Below, one piece after another: positions 35,250 through 48,273 of a stretch of 64,000 bases of DNA. Position 1 is the first letter of the stretch. Every line of letters starts with the position of its first letter. Origin of the DNA: Colletes latitarsis (Eukaryota; Arthropoda; Insecta; Hymenoptera; Colletidae); assembly GCF_051014445.1 (NCBI RefSeq), contig NC_135140.1:11674001-11738000 (forward strand), given 5' to 3'. The notes below the pieces were generated by a model that did no database searches, was not told the origin of the DNA, and saw only the letters and a program-made list of their open reading frames with translations. Position numbers and translations under genes: made by a program.

Positions 35250-38200
35250 TCATGTCACTTCCATTGCTAATGAATTTGTTTTGTTTGTCCGTACAAGCTG
35301 CTGCTGCTGCTGTGGTTTACCGTCGCAAGCTGCACTTTCCACTCCATCCACCTCCATATCCAAACTTTCACTATAATCAAACACATAATTGATAATAAGT
35401 ATGTTCAAACAAGAATATCATTTCACTAACAAATACTAAATGTTAACATATTTTGAACGCATAAACACAATTTCGTAATTCTTGATTATTGTCTTATTTT
35501 GGTACATAGAATCAATCCGTAGGATTTATGGAATCTATTGCCATACACCTTGCACATTTCCATTTAATAAAACAAATATATCTAATCTTTAAAATGCTTC
35601 TATGTACTTCTAAGGGTACCCTACTATGTTCAAAATCTATTGACAGAAATTTTTCTTTTTTGCGCATAATTCTTTTCCTTTTCTTATTTTAATTATATTT
35701 TAATATTAAATTTAGAATCCTTATAAACAAAAATATTTTTGAACAATGCCATTAACATTAGGAATACTACAAAATAACAAGACTCTGTTGAATTATTGAA
35801 TATTTCTATTTGTTACGCTATGATTTGAAAAAATGTTGAGGATATCTTTAGAAATGAAAAACTGGCGTAATAGTCAACATGTTAAGGATATTTTGCAAAA
35901 TAATAGAAAACTATACAAAGAAAAGAATTATGTAAAGAACGCTTTTTATATCTTGGTTATCTCTACATCTATAACTGCAAGCTGCTTCCATTTTAATAGC
36001 TTTTAACAATATTTTGAAATGTTCAATATTTAGAGTCATTTAAATAAAAATGGTTGAGCGTTGAATCCTACTTTTTTAGAATTTGTTTATATGCATTGTT
36101 ACTTATAGTTTGAACCTGTTCAAAAAATGCTTATTTCGATCATAGGGTTTATTTATTATAAAACCTTTATTCAATTTGTTACACATTTCTTTTGCAAACT
36201 TGTAGGTTTTTTACCTAACTCATTTATTTTTAAAAACATATATAATTGATGCAAATCAGTTTAGTGGCTTAAACGATTTTACGTTAAACAGGATATTTCA
36301 GAAATACATGGAAATACCTAAGGAGCTGAATCTATACACGAAACTAATGTTAAAATCAAAATTATCCTATGTATGCATATTGATTTCTGTCCTGTAACAA
36401 TGATTATTTCTGGCAGAGCAATGAAGGGTTACGTTACTTGTATTCATGTTACTTGTATTAGGTAGCCAGAAAAATTCTTGTTGATTTTTATTGATCACGA
36501 TTTGGGTACTTTTGTGATTCAACACAATTATAAAAAGAAATACATAAATCAGTACCTGGGTACTGCATTATGTACACAAGGGTTAAGAAAACTAAGGAAT
36601 ATAGGATATATGTTTATACGAAGTTTTTTTACTCCTTTTAGGGTATAGATTCAGCTTCTTAAGTATCTACATATATTTTTAAAACATCCTATATATTTTA
36701 TCGTTTAAATAGGTGTTTTAATTGGTTTATATAGCTGCACGTATGCACACTCACCTATTACTATTAAGCGTAATTTCCCCGGACGTTGGGATTTGTTGCG
36801 CCTGACTTTGTGTTTGTTGTTGCTGCCTCGCGAGACTAGCCAATTTGCTCTGCGCGATCAAGCCAGGTAACAGATTGGACGGCGGATGTTTTTGTGGCAG
36901 AACTATCGTCGATTGATTATTCACCATGTGAGTGCTATTCGAAATATTGTTAGAGTTGTTTATATGGGGCAACGGGCCATTCTGATGGCCGTTACCAAAG
37001 TTTGTTATTGTTCCACTAGTTGTGGTACTTGCACTGAACACTCTGATTCCAGCACTACCACTGCCACAGTTGCCACCATTCCTATTATTTGTTGGACTAG
37101 TCAAGGACTTAGACAGAATGGAGGCAGTACTGTTATTGTTTGGCAATTGTCTGTGTTGTAGTTGTTTAAATTGATGGTTTGACTGTGTCTCGGAAGCAGC
37201 ACTTGCACATTGCGTAGACACTGTACTCGATGTTGTTGCTTGATTGGTCGTACACGAGAAAGACAACGGAACTGTAGAACTTGTAGAAGTATTTATAACA
37301 CTAGAACCACTACCACTGCACTGAGGCCGACTCTGTTGTGTTGCAGGCTGTGCAAAAAGACTGCTAGGTAGCGAAGTTATAACGAAATGTGAACTGCCCA
37401 GCTCATCTGTCCGCGGGGCGCTAGAGTTATTGTCCGACAGTTCACTAACACACGCACTACCGGTGATACTCGCTACGGCAAGGTCGAAATCCGACACAGA
37501 GTCCGTCAAGAAATAATCAGCGATATTAAATTCAGATGTGAAAGGTGGTTCGTCTCCCGCACGTTCCGGCTCTACTTCTACACAGATGGATGTAGCCTCG
37601 GGTGGGAACGGGTACGGAAGCGGTTTCGTTTGGGATACCGTTGGCTCTACATCCGAGTCCGTATCACTACTTTCTTCACTAGGACTATGCACTGACACAG
37701 GCGGCGTCTTTGGTCGGTAATGTAACCTTTGTTAAACATAAATATATTTAGTAAATCAAGTTTATTATAGAAACTAACATCTCTATACGTTGTTGTTTAA
37801 CGTACCACTCCTTTTTGACTGAAGTTGTTGACGTGACAGTCGTATCAGAGTCTGTTGGTTCTCGTTTTGGTTGATGTATCGTGAAGTCTAAAGACGACCA
37901 CATATCATCCATATCGGTCGAACAACGATCCAATATTACTCTAGAAGTATTTATCACCAAAGAGGATTATTAAAAAATTTCATTTTTGTATAACCGTTTG
38001 TGTCCATGTGACACGTGTATCATACCTTCCACCCCGACCAATTCGCCGCCGCGCAAAACCAATACACCTTGGCACTGGTTTGGTGATACTGGTCAGCGCA
38101 AACCTATACTTCTTATCAGCCAAGCCCCCATCGTTTTTATCACACCAAGGCCAATTTCCAAACCCACCTGATACAGGCTGCAAAGAGAAAAGCTCTATAT

Positions 38201-41144
38201 CTACAATCCTGAAAAAAAGAACTTTAAGACTATTTCCACACTTTTACAATAATTCATGACGATTTTCATTGACACCCATGGTATAATATTAAGTAACATA
38301 GCTCGTATAAAAGAGATAAGTCCTGTTTGATTTAAATTCCGCGCCAAAACTTGTTCAACAATTTTTCACAAAAAATACACACAGAAAAGAAAAATTTTCT
38401 CGAATTTAATAGCACTCACTGGTAAATAAGTGCTATTTTTATTCCGTCGAAAAACGAATTGACCCTCCTCAGTGGTGTCTTCGTCATCACGATCCGAGGG
38501 AACAGAGGGCTGAGAATGAGAATGAGATGGAAGCGGACTATCTTCGTCTGAGCTCATTAGCGGGTCCAGCCCGCCTCCAAGAACACCAGGCCGACTTCCT
38601 CGACCGCCTCCGCTACCTGTTCCACCACGTACACCATTATCTTCTAAACTTCCTCCTCTGCTGTCAGTTTTATGTTTTCGTTTCTTGTACTGTCTTTTTT
38701 CTTTTCTGGGTACTACTTCGTCCTAATTGAAATAAATAACGTTTAATACACTATTTTTTTTAAATAAACGTAATTATAAATACGCGAACGTTCGAAATCA
38801 CTTACTTTACTACAAACTTTATTCGCCCAATTTTGATGAACACCAAACTGATTTGTAAATAGTGGAGCAAAAGCCGATCTCGGTGTCTTTAGCGCCGATA
38901 CTTCTGCCAATATTTGTCCATTAAAGTCTTGTGCCTGATACCTGCGCATATTTTGTTTAATCGTACAATATTCAAAGTTTATTCTTATAAAGAGCAGGAA
39001 GCGTATGAAATTAGAAAAATTGGTTTCAAACCTTTTCTCATAGACTTCGATCGTAAGGTGTAAATGTTCCCGCTTGGTTTTTTCTCTTCGTTTAACCATT
39101 TCAAGCAGAGTAACTGCTCTACTAAGATCCCTACGGAGTTTCAGCATTTTTTCGTAACTAGTTTCGTCGTTCTTTCGATTTTTACGTGTTTGCATTTTTT
39201 CTGTTCTACGTCTAAACGCTAAATAAGGATTATTGGCAGCCGAACCAAACCGATGCTCCGTTTTCACTGTTAATAAAAGTGGGTGTTGCTGTAAGAAAGA
39301 AGAGTATATATTAGTAGAATTTTGATTAATCACAATTATAGGTTAGCATATTAATTGAATAAACGAATAGAACTGAAATTATTATTACTAAAGAATTACA
39401 TGATACTCGGCAAATTATGGATGAAACGTAATATATAAGTTAAATTGATATAAGCTGTAAACGATTACAGTACTTATATTGAAGCTACAATAAACATAAC
39501 CCTAAATCTTCGTAAAATTATTCTGACAATGGATAAATATAGCTATGCTCGTTATTGTAATATATAAAAACTTACTGTTTTGAGACGTTTATTCAACCAG
39601 TAATCAAAAACAGCAATAATTAAATCATCGTCCTCTTTTAAAAGTGCTTTAGCTTCATTGAGAGTGACAACAGTCTGCCCTGAACTTTTCTCCAAACGAT
39701 CCATCATTTCCTCGAATTGAAGTGGAGTCAAGTCCATTTTACGACTTTGCACTGCAACCCACTTTTCGTCTTCTGAATCCATATCATAATCCGGAATATC
39801 TTGTTCCATTGCAAAAGCTTTAAAAAAGAGTATGGATATTAAATTTTTTGTTTAAAAAATAGTATTAAATATTACAAATCAGAATCTTTTTAATTATATT
39901 TGCTTACGTTGCATATGTATAAGTTGACGAGGTAGCTTATAGTCAGCTGGATATATCTTGTCATAAGCTTCTGCATCTGCCAAGTCGGTTACTTCGGGAG
40001 TAGGAATGATTAGACCCGTACATATTGCTCTTTGCAAGTGATGTTCCTATCCAAATAAACGATACAACATAAAACTTCATATGAATTGCTTTAGATCTTT
40101 AGTCTTGTTTTACTTTATTGCAAATGACAGAAAGAGAACAAATTAAACACGATAAAAATGAAATTGTATAGTCATGACATTTAATAATATAGTATAAATG
40201 ATATTCATGAAAAATTTGTAAAATTAATTAGATGCATTGAATGCATACAAAGAAATGTTCATATAAACATGAAAACTTTTAATAACACATATAAAATATT
40301 TAAAACAAAAATATAGATACTATCATATACATCTTTGTTATACTCATTAGTCTCTTAATACAACTAATCTGCATAATTAGTAACTAATCATAAAAAAACA
40401 TATTTGTTTATAATATATTCATGAATAACTCGATTATCATAAACCTATACTAAAAATGAAAGGTACATTGATTCTTAGTAATTAACATCATGAAATTCGC
40501 CTCAGAGTATATTTCAAAATTATCGTTACACCAATAACGTATTGTCATCTTTCATAATTAACTTCCAGGAAGCAACATTGAATGATTGTTTACACAACAA
40601 AGAATAATCAAACGAATCAACTGCCATACAAAGACAATTTTAATACCACAGGATGCTATAGAAACAACAAAACAAGCCAAGAGTATAATATTTTCAAGTT
40701 TCTGTATGCTAAATTGTAACATGGAAACATCATTTTTTGTTCTGTTATTACTTTGAAACAAGGTGCTGACAGCTGTCAATAACCTTTCATATAAGTACAT
40801 CGATATTCAAAAAACAATTATAACGGGTAAAATAAAGTTGACAATTACGTTTAATGGTAAAAAATAAAGAATTTTTGCATATAATAATGGTAAGCAGGCT
40901 GCCATCTGCCGGTTGTTTACGAAGATGCGCTCGAAGGTAAGATGGCGGACGAGGAAAACATGCTGGAAGAAGGTTGAACAATTCGACTTACACATTCCTC
41001 CTCCTTTTCCATGCCGCTGGGCATTTGGGGCACAGCACGATTAATAGCCGAGTAATCTGGCAGATCCGGCAATTCCTCAGCCATGTAAATCGGCATGGGC
41101 TTGGAAGCGTCCAGGGCACGGGCCCTGAACGACAGCTTGCTCAT
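35250..41144 (-). CDS. E(Pc): Enhancer of Polycomb, NuA4/TIP60 scaffold
   Basis: Nuclear scaffold that ties the MYST acetyltransferase module to nucleosomes in the NuA4/TIP60 complex. Ten coding exons: 40992-41144, 39908-40046, 39576-39817, 39032-39288, 38806-38941, 38420-38722, 38026-38177, 37806-37940, 36755-37726 and 35250-35370. All phases fit, giving 869 residues. The N-terminal EPcA region is nearly invariant (MSKLSFRARALDASKPMPI, YSAINRAVPQMPSGMEKEEE, then DYDMDSEDEKW, LQFEEMMDRLEK). Next come AFRRRTEKMQTRKNRKND and the basic helix YEKMLKLRRDLSRAV, GNWPWCDKNDGG, and CIGFARRRIGRGGRVILDR. The C-terminal third is Ser/Thr/Asn/Gln-rich. The last exon ends QQQQQLVRTNKTNSLAMEVT, as in vertebrate EPC1. 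An in-frame ATG at 41288 would add 48 Pro-rich residues; the conserved start is preferred. Confidence 0.96.
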
Positions 41145-41620
41145 CTTGAGGCGGCTGGCTCGCGTGTTGACAACCGAGTTGGCTGGTGTCGAGCCGTGAG
41201 GCCAGTCGGGTCGGCTCGGGTCTCGGGTTTGCGGAACGTGAACCTGACTGGGCCTGGCTGGGGGCCCTGCGCCCGTAATACCCGGCACAGAGAGCGGTCA
41301 GGGCCTCATCGTTCTCCGGCCATCGCGCTGGAACACGGTCACTCAGTCACCAAACGAGATATATCACTTTGAAAACATGTTTGCGTGACACGGTCCCTGC
41401 TCAAAGCCATCATGGCCGACGCACAGCCATTTAACACGTTCAGCGCGAGCAGTTCCGCGATGCGACGTACGTCGCGCGGGAATCGGCTCACTGCCGCCAC
41501 CGGTCGACTCGTGAGCGCTCATTGGACGTTCTACGTTACTACTAAGCACAAGCCTCGTACATACCGTGCTAATTTACACTAGATGTTTACGCTAAATGCA
41601 CACGAACAGAGCATCGTAGT
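41145..41620. promoter_or_regulatory. CpG-rich E(Pc) promoter and 5' UTR region
   Basis: GC and CpG content rises sharply just upstream of the E(Pc) start and falls again by about 41600. Open frames on both strands here are a result of high GC. TSS and TATA elements were not identified. Confidence 0.5.
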
Positions 41621-42277
41621 TGCGTTTCTATCTTTTTCCTTATTTTGCAATTGAAAACAACTACGCCAGACATAAGAACGCTGGTCCTATCTATCTTTGT
41701 TGTTTTAATCGCAAGACAAGGAAAAACGCATACTAAGTACATTGATTACAGTGATTCTTGCCCGCCTAAAATAAAGTTACCAACATTGTGGTTCCAACAC
41801 TGAGTTTTGGATTTTCTTCTAGAATAATAAAAATCACCTTGGACTGTGTAGGTAGAGGTACGACATACTTGACACTAGCGACACAGTTTATACAGTTGGT
41901 CCACTCCACGTCGGCTTCTTCGATCATCGTGTCGTCAATTTCGCCATGTGTAATGTATTTGCGGGAAATTTTGAAAATTTTTAATGTATGTATAATAACA
42001 GTACTAACTATAATAGAATCGATATGAAGCACTAATTTCATAAAAAAAAGATTTGAATAAGAAAATAATAGTTAGTGGCATATTTTTAGAAAGATTATAA
42101 ATTTTATTTTATATGAATTTAATCGTTATTTATAAATAGAACGTATTCTATTATGTCGTGTAACCAACTGCATAAAATAAAGGCAATTATACAAAGAATT
42201 TGTTGTTTTTTATTTTTTGATAATTTTGGGATGCTCCACAATACTAATTACGTTTTGAAAATACACGATACCATTTG

Positions 42278-42538
42278 AGGATTAGTGTGACCACCTTTTA
42301 GAATTAAGAAAATTTTGTTTTCGAATAACGAATAAAAATGTTAAATTCGCTCGTAAACTAGTTTTCGTTCACGATTTCGCTCCTCTGAATACTGGTTCAA
42401 AAAATTCGTTAACAGATTCTACTTTATAAACAAATTTATGAATGAGACGTAGTGTACATAGAAGTTAGTTTACGAATCGATCGAAAATTTGTATTCATTA
42501 TTCGTGAATAAAATTTATCCTACTCTGTCACCCTGACT
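42278..42538. mobile_element. short MITE-like inverted repeat
   Basis: The left side reads AGTGTGACCACC ... TCGAATAACGAATAAAAAT ... TTCGCTCGTAAACTAGTTTT. In reverse complement the right side reads CAGGGTGACAGAG ... CACGAATAATGAATACAAAT ... GATTCGTAAACTAACTTC. The arms are diverged but collinear. No coding capacity. Confidence 0.45.
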
Positions 42539-42906
42539 GTATCCTGATATCGTCATATTACAATTTCTTTTATTTCATAGTTATATTTTATAAAAGAATA
42601 TTCCATATTGATTACAAACACCTTTTATTTGTGTGTAGTGAATTTTACAAAGGCAAATAAGAGAGCAAAGGACGATTTTCAATGTGAGCCACTGTAGATA
42701 GTAACGCAAAGTGATGTTATAAGAAAGTTCCATCAAAAATTTAGGTTAGATGCATTAGTGCAACGTGTTAGAGTTTACATACGATGTAACGTCAATTTTC
42801 GATCATGACAGTTGCGATAAATTAGAATAACAAATAAATCGTTTAACATCATATTTAACTGTCAAATTTTTTTCGTCAAGGCTAGATCATATTTCCGCAC
42901 ATCGAC

Positions 42907-44371
42907 ATGGCACATACCATTGCAATTCTATCCGTGATTCCTAGGTTATCTTACCATCTTCAAATGCAACTTCCAAAGTCAACGATATGCAATGTTTCGC
43001 TAGGTATTATTTTTGACATACACTTCCTCTTATGCTCGTGGAGCTCGAATCTTTTCGACTCATGAGAGCTCTACCAACGAGCACGTGTCAAGACGTGCTC
43101 CATTATGATTCCTTGTACACTGAATTTGCGTATATAATATCTATATACAACTTGACAGAGGACCCACGTTATTCAAATATTTAATGCATATTTTAAATAC
43201 ACGCTTTTTCAATAATCCATTGATTATTATTACTACTGCCTTTTCGTTGCATAAAATTCGACATTCGCTGAAATTAGTTTATTTTCGTGTATTTTCTTTT
43301 CATTGTAGTCAATATTTTTCTTTCTATTCAGATTCAGACAAAAGTGACACGTTATCGAAATTAAAAAATGCGGATATAGTGGTGACTGATTGTGATTTAT
43401 TTTTACCATATATGGATAAGTTACCATCTTTAAAGTGGGTACAAACAACATGGGCTGGTGTTGAAACATTTGCTTCACGTTTGCAAAATATAAAACATAA
43501 TTATGTCGTCACACGGTTTTCTGATAAAACCTTTGGTTTTGCTATGTCCGAATACGTGGTAGCACATATATTTAATTTTGAACGTGATCAGAGGCAACAG
43601 TATGAAAAACAAAATGATTGTCATTGGGAAAAAAATGGAAAAATTTCTGATCACAGGTTGATTTGTGATTTATCTGTAGGAATTCTAGGCTTAGGAAATA
43701 TTGGAAAATCAAGTAAATATGTATCGTGTTCTTCATTGTCGATTTCTGATAAAAGTACTTGATTTTATATAAATATACATTCAATTCTTGCAGTTGCACA
43801 GAGATTGAAAATGTTTGGGGCTACTGTGTGGGGTGTCACACGAACTCCACTTAAAGAAAAATTAGATTATCTGGATAAACATAGGACAGTTGAATTTTTA
43901 TCTGAAATGCTCATGCATTGTGATTACATTATTAATGTTCTACCATCCACATCTAATACTTTCGGTTTACTAGGTGGAAATACACTAGAAAAGTGTAAGC
44001 AAAAAGGTAGTGTCTTCATCAATATAGGTCGGGGTACAATTATTAATGAATTAGATTTATTAAATGCTCTTCAGCAACAATGGATTTCTGGAGCAATATT
44101 GGATGTTTTTGAACAAGAACCATTGCCAAAAGACAGTAAATTGTGGTTATTACCACAGGTAATTTCTGTTTGCATTGTAATGTAAAAGACAACTATTGGC
44201 ATTAATTAATTTATTTTAATTAATCACATTTTTATATAGGTTACTATCTCACCGCACATTTCAGGCGTAACTCGTCCCCAGGATGTTGCAAGATTTTTTG
44301 CTGAGAATTATCAGAAATTCATTAAAGGTGAAACTTTGTTAAATACAGTAAACATACAAGAAGGTTATTAG
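42907..44371 (+). CDS. D-2-hydroxyacid dehydrogenase (glyoxylate/hydroxypyruvate reductase type)
   Basis: Cytosolic NAD(P)H-dependent enzyme reducing 2-oxo acids such as glyoxylate or hydroxypyruvate; the exact substrate cannot be read from sequence. Four exons: 42907-43003, 43332-43712, 43794-44158 and 44240-44371, all phases matching, 324 residues as usual for the family. Substrate-side motifs: LPSLKWVQTTWAGVE and the FGFAMSEYVVAHI helix. The Rossmann fold carries GILGLGNIGKSIAQRL at about residues 150-165. The catalytic triad is present: Arg at about 239 (INIGRGTIINE), Glu at about 268 (DVFEQEPLP) and His at about 287 (ISPHISG). The domain order and SPHISG motif place it in the GhrA-like branch. 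A decayed copy of its last exon lies 13 kb downstream. Confidence 0.88.
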
Positions 44372-44514
44372 TTATTCTCTAACTATGAAAGGGATTCTTT
44401 TTCAACATAATTTATATGGTATGACAAGGAAGCTAAATAATACAGATGATGATTACTAATGTATAGTAATATAATGATACATATTATTAGTATTATAAAA
44501 TATTTACTTTGTTT

Positions 44515-45000
44515 CTTGAAGTGCCAGGTATGGAGATTGTTTCAAACTTTGTACACTGAAATCATAAATAACTTGCACTATTTTTTTTACCAGAATTCTT
44601 CAAACTGTTCGTACCCTCGCTATCCATGCTTCGTGCATTTAACCACGCCACCTCTCGGTATCTAGATGAAATACAGTCATGACAACATCAAGCTTTGATA
44701 AACTTTCAAATAACACCCTGTAAACATATTCTAACCTATCATGCATGCTAATTATAGATAAACTACTTTATGTTAAACGTAAAATAAGAAAAAGAAAATG
44801 AAGAATTCTTCGAATGATCATATAAAACCTTTTCGTTTTGTTAAAGTCTACATAAAACAAATTAACAGTATTAGTAAATTGTTATTTCAAAACTTAATCA
44901 GTAATCTGTACTCACCCGAGTTATACTTCTTCATTATTTAGAAAATCCAGAACAGTCCTGAAATAAATTAAATATTTGCAGTATTTTCTCATTTATAGTG
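44515..45000 (-). pseudogene. translin pseudogene (exon 5 part plus exon 1)
   Basis: 44515-44612 aligns with translin exon 5 (57908-58015), for example TTTGTTTCTTGA against CTGTTTCTTGAG and CTTCAAACTGT in both. 44690-45000 aligns with 58790-59095, covering intron 1 and exon 1. The segment with exons 2-4 is missing and replaced by about 75 bp of other sequence. The exon 5 part has in-frame stops. It lies tail-to-tail with the live dehydrogenase, as the live translin does with the dead dehydrogenase exon. Confidence 0.85.
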
Positions 45001-45008
45001 ATCCCAAA

Positions 45009-45665
45009 CAATGTGGCCAGATTTGGCTTAATTGAGTGCATCGACATCGATACTAGAAACGACAAACTTCCTTAGCGTACTTCCTAACGGAGTGGTGGGG
45101 ATATCACATATATTACCGCAAGAAACATGTGTATGTACGTGAGCTCGGCATTTCGCGCAACTTCGGGAAAGCGAGAGAGAAGGTCAGTGTGTGCCTTTCC
45201 TTCTTGCTCTTGTAACAACTGAAATTCGACCTCGCGACCTCGTAAAGTTTCATTGAAATTCATTCAGTCGTTTAGACACAATCATATTAATAACATACGT
45301 ACATAGGTACAAAAAAATTTCTTTTTTTTTTTAATAATCGCAATATGATCAGGGGGGGTTTGAACCGTGTATTTCCGCTAAAAAAGTTTCGAAAGTTTTT
45401 TTTCATTATGATATTTCAAGACTTGGAATCGTATACCGATTGTCGCGAGGTCGACTTTCAGTTATTACAAGAGCAAGAAAGAAAGGCTGATACTCGCCTT
45501 CTTTCTCAATTTCCCGAAGTTGCGCGAAGTGCTGAGCTCACATATACGTGGCTCTTGCGGTAGCATATGTATATCCCCACCCTCCGTTAGGAAGTACGCT
45601 AAGGATGTTCATCGTTTCTAGTGTCGACGTCGATGCACTCAATTATGCGAAATCCAGCCACACTG
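45009..45665. mobile_element. 657-bp fold-back element with 8-bp target duplication
   Basis: Ends are CAATGTGGCCAGATTTGGC and GCGAAATCCAGCCACACTG, arms of about 230 bp, centre about 185 bp. It is flanked by ATCCCAAA (45001-45008) and ATCCTAAA (45666-45673). The paralogous segment at 59080-59100 has the uninterrupted site (GATCCCAAATCTATTGAC), which confirms both edges. CAGTG ends with 8-bp duplications fit the hAT or P superfamilies. No coding capacity. Confidence 0.88.
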
Positions 45666-45673
45666 ATCCTAAA

Positions 45674-46835
45674 CCTATTGAAAAACTACCCAAAAGATAG
45701 ATAATCGCGTTATCAGTGTAGCCAGACTGTAGAAAACAAATATTCCTTTCAAATAAATAAAAAAATTCTCTATATACTCGACTCGGCTGATAACAACAAA
45801 ATGTTCGTTTGTTTCGTTTTTAAACTATTTGTAAGGAGTGTTAACTTATTCTCTGAGGCGACTGTATGTAAATATGTGGCCCAAGGGAAGAAGAGTTTGA
45901 GTATGGCTGACCTAATGTATCAGTGTTATAAGTGTCTTATGTTTTTTTCCTTATTATTATTCAAACTATTCAAATAATCAAAAAATCCGAAGTGTGCACC
46001 CAGCTCCACTTTACACGCCGTTTCTTGGAGCAGTGGGATAGCACCCTTAGCCGCGCGCGTACCTGTTTACAAATCCGTGTCGGTGTATTGACATTCTCGC
46101 GCGCATTCGTAATGAAAACGAACGAGAATACCTGTTTAACGTGCAAATATTGCGCTGCTACTAGGTTTCTCTCTCCCAACAATCTTGGCAACGACAATAA
46201 CACGAAACGGTGTGAATATTAAATCGTGAAATTTGTCATGGCGCCCGTTTCACCTCTCCTGTAGTTTCCAGAATTTTCTTGCGCAAGTGGATCAGACGAC
46301 AAATCCAAGCCACAGTCCGTTCTACCAAGAAATCTTATTGAAATGAAACGCAAATAGTTCGCATAGTCGATGTAGGGTCATCATTCGAGTACGTGGAGTT
46401 CATATATCCGTACATTGATCCGTGTGATAGAATGGAAGTAGCAAAATGTCTCCGCCGTTAATAAATATATTTAAACAAAATCCTTAATTGAATGTTACGG
46501 GATTTAAAGAAACAAATGTAGTACAAAAAACTTCAAAATTTTCACTTTTACAAAATTTTAGTCACGATAATTTCGCATAATTATAGAAAAACAAACGACA
46601 AATCCAACGACGTGTGGTATTGTATTATAAATTTCAATTTTTGAAACTTTTGATTTCAAATTTTACAAGAAATTTTGTTCTCGCCAAATAACACAATCTA
46701 GGTGGGAGGGGGGGAGTAAAATGAAAGAAATCCGATGATGGAAAAGTAAGGTCCACCCTACTATGTATATCTATTACTTGTAGTCCTAAAAAAACATGGC
46801 GTAACTCACTAGGGGGCTGGATAGTTCCCGTTGAG
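45674..46835. other. intergenic; end of duplicated segment
   Basis: Similarity to the translin upstream region continues to about 45720. Beyond that no gene was recognised, although CG-containing stretches at 46000-46250 interrupt the AT-rich background. Confidence 0.45.
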
Positions 46836-46837
46836 AG

Positions 46838-47270
46838 TCACTGTTTTAGAAAACGCTCAAGCATCCGACAGAAGAATCGGCCAGTCTCCTGGACTTCCGC
46901 TATTTATATCGTTGATTTGCCTCGCGAATCCTGTTGAACCCGATCGCGGCTCTCCCGAGCACACGAACGTGGGCGTGAACTTTTCAATAAAGTCAGTCTC
47001 TCTCCGGCGAATACCTGGTTGAACGCGTCTATTGGGATCAATGACACACGCCCGCAGATTCCCCGGAGGTATCCTCTACGAGATACGTAGAGGCATCCTG
47101 TAGAATTCCAACCACCTTCCTCGACTTCACAGCAGGACCTACTGGTTTCTATTTATACATCGCGCGAGACCTTGCAGCTTATGGCTCACGCGCTTACGGA
47201 CTCTGTTCCGGACCGGATGAAAGCGCTGTCGTGACCCAGACGACGCGTCGCGACGCACAGTGTTTCGATT
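46838..47270 (+). mobile_element. possible LTR-like block
   Basis: A GC-rich island contains TATTTATA at about 46899 followed by CAATAAAG at about 46984, the spacing of promoter and polyadenylation signals expected in an LTR. No target duplication or internal coding region was found and the edges are approximate. Confidence 0.22.
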
Positions 47271-47375
47271 TCGGTTAATTACGATGGATTGTATCTAATT
47301 TTGTTGTACAGCTTTTTACTGCCGTGCCACCATAGCTGGATCCCCTAAGTCCAGATCGGTTTAACGATTACTCTA

Positions 47376-48273
47376 TAGGGTCAGCTGCCCCAATATGGAA
47401 TACTTTTTTTTTATACACATGTCTCACTTGCTTGCAGGACTTTTATAAAAACATAGATATTATTTATGTATAGGAAATTTTATGCTCCTCTGACTGGTAA
47501 CAGTCAAATTTAAAATATAATAACGGTTCAGGGAATGTTTACTTTTTTTACTGAGGTCCTCTTTTTCCATATTAGACTCATAGTGTTTGTAATATGGAAT
47601 ACTATATTTATACAGGGTGTTCGACCACCCTTGGGAAAAATTTTAATGGGGGATTCTAGAGGTCAAAACAAGACGAAAATCAAGAATACCAATTTGTTGA
47701 TGGAGGCTTTGTTAAAAAGTTATTAACGTTTAAAGTTCTGCCAGTACTGAATTTTTTTCTCGAAAATGCGTAGGATTTTAAGGGTATGTGTAATGACCAA
47801 AAATGATTGTAATTGACCCCCACGACCGACAATAATTTTTCCAGAACGATTTGAAATTTTTGAATTTAATTGTTAATAACTATTTAACTAAGCTTCCATC
47901 AAGAAATTGGTATTCTTAATTTTCGTCTTATTTTGGCCTCTAGAATCCCCTATTAAATTTTTTCCCAGGGGTGGCCGAACACCCTGTATATATTTATATT
48001 TGAAGAAATAATCGAGTTAACACAAAGGTGATGCACTTACCTTATTATGTATAATATCAGGTCAAAGATCGCTTTGTAAAAACTCAGACTGCGATATTTT
48101 CTTCAATATTCTTTTACGAATACGTGTTGCTTTGGAATTCGGGCATATGCATATGCCAGTTGCAATAATCGTAATCGATTACATTCATCGCCAATAGATG
48201 GCAAAATCACGATTCTTTAATATTGCGGTGTTTCAAATTAGGAACGTATTCCATATTAGGGCAACTGACCCTA
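47376..48273. mobile_element. TA-flanked TIR element GGGTCAGYTGCCC
   Basis: The left end TAGGGTCAGCTGCCCCAATA is mirrored at the right by TATTAGGGCAACTGACCCTA, continuing into ATGGAATAC and GTATTCCAT. TA flanks suggest Tc1/mariner mobilisation. Another TIR element (copy D) is inserted inside. No transposase frame. Confidence 0.78.
47611..47988. mobile_element. TACAGGGTG TIR element, 378 bp, nested (copy D)
   Basis: Ends are TACAGGGTGTTCGACCACCC and GGGGTGGCCGAACACCCTGTA. The octamer TATATTTA occurs on both sides (47603-47610 and 47989-47996). It lies wholly inside the GGGTCAGYTGCCC element, so it is the younger insertion. Non-coding. Confidence 0.85.

Noticed and set aside
41788..42041. Opposed frames of 79 and 91 residues
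   Set aside because: Fully overlapping on opposite strands, with no recognisable motif.
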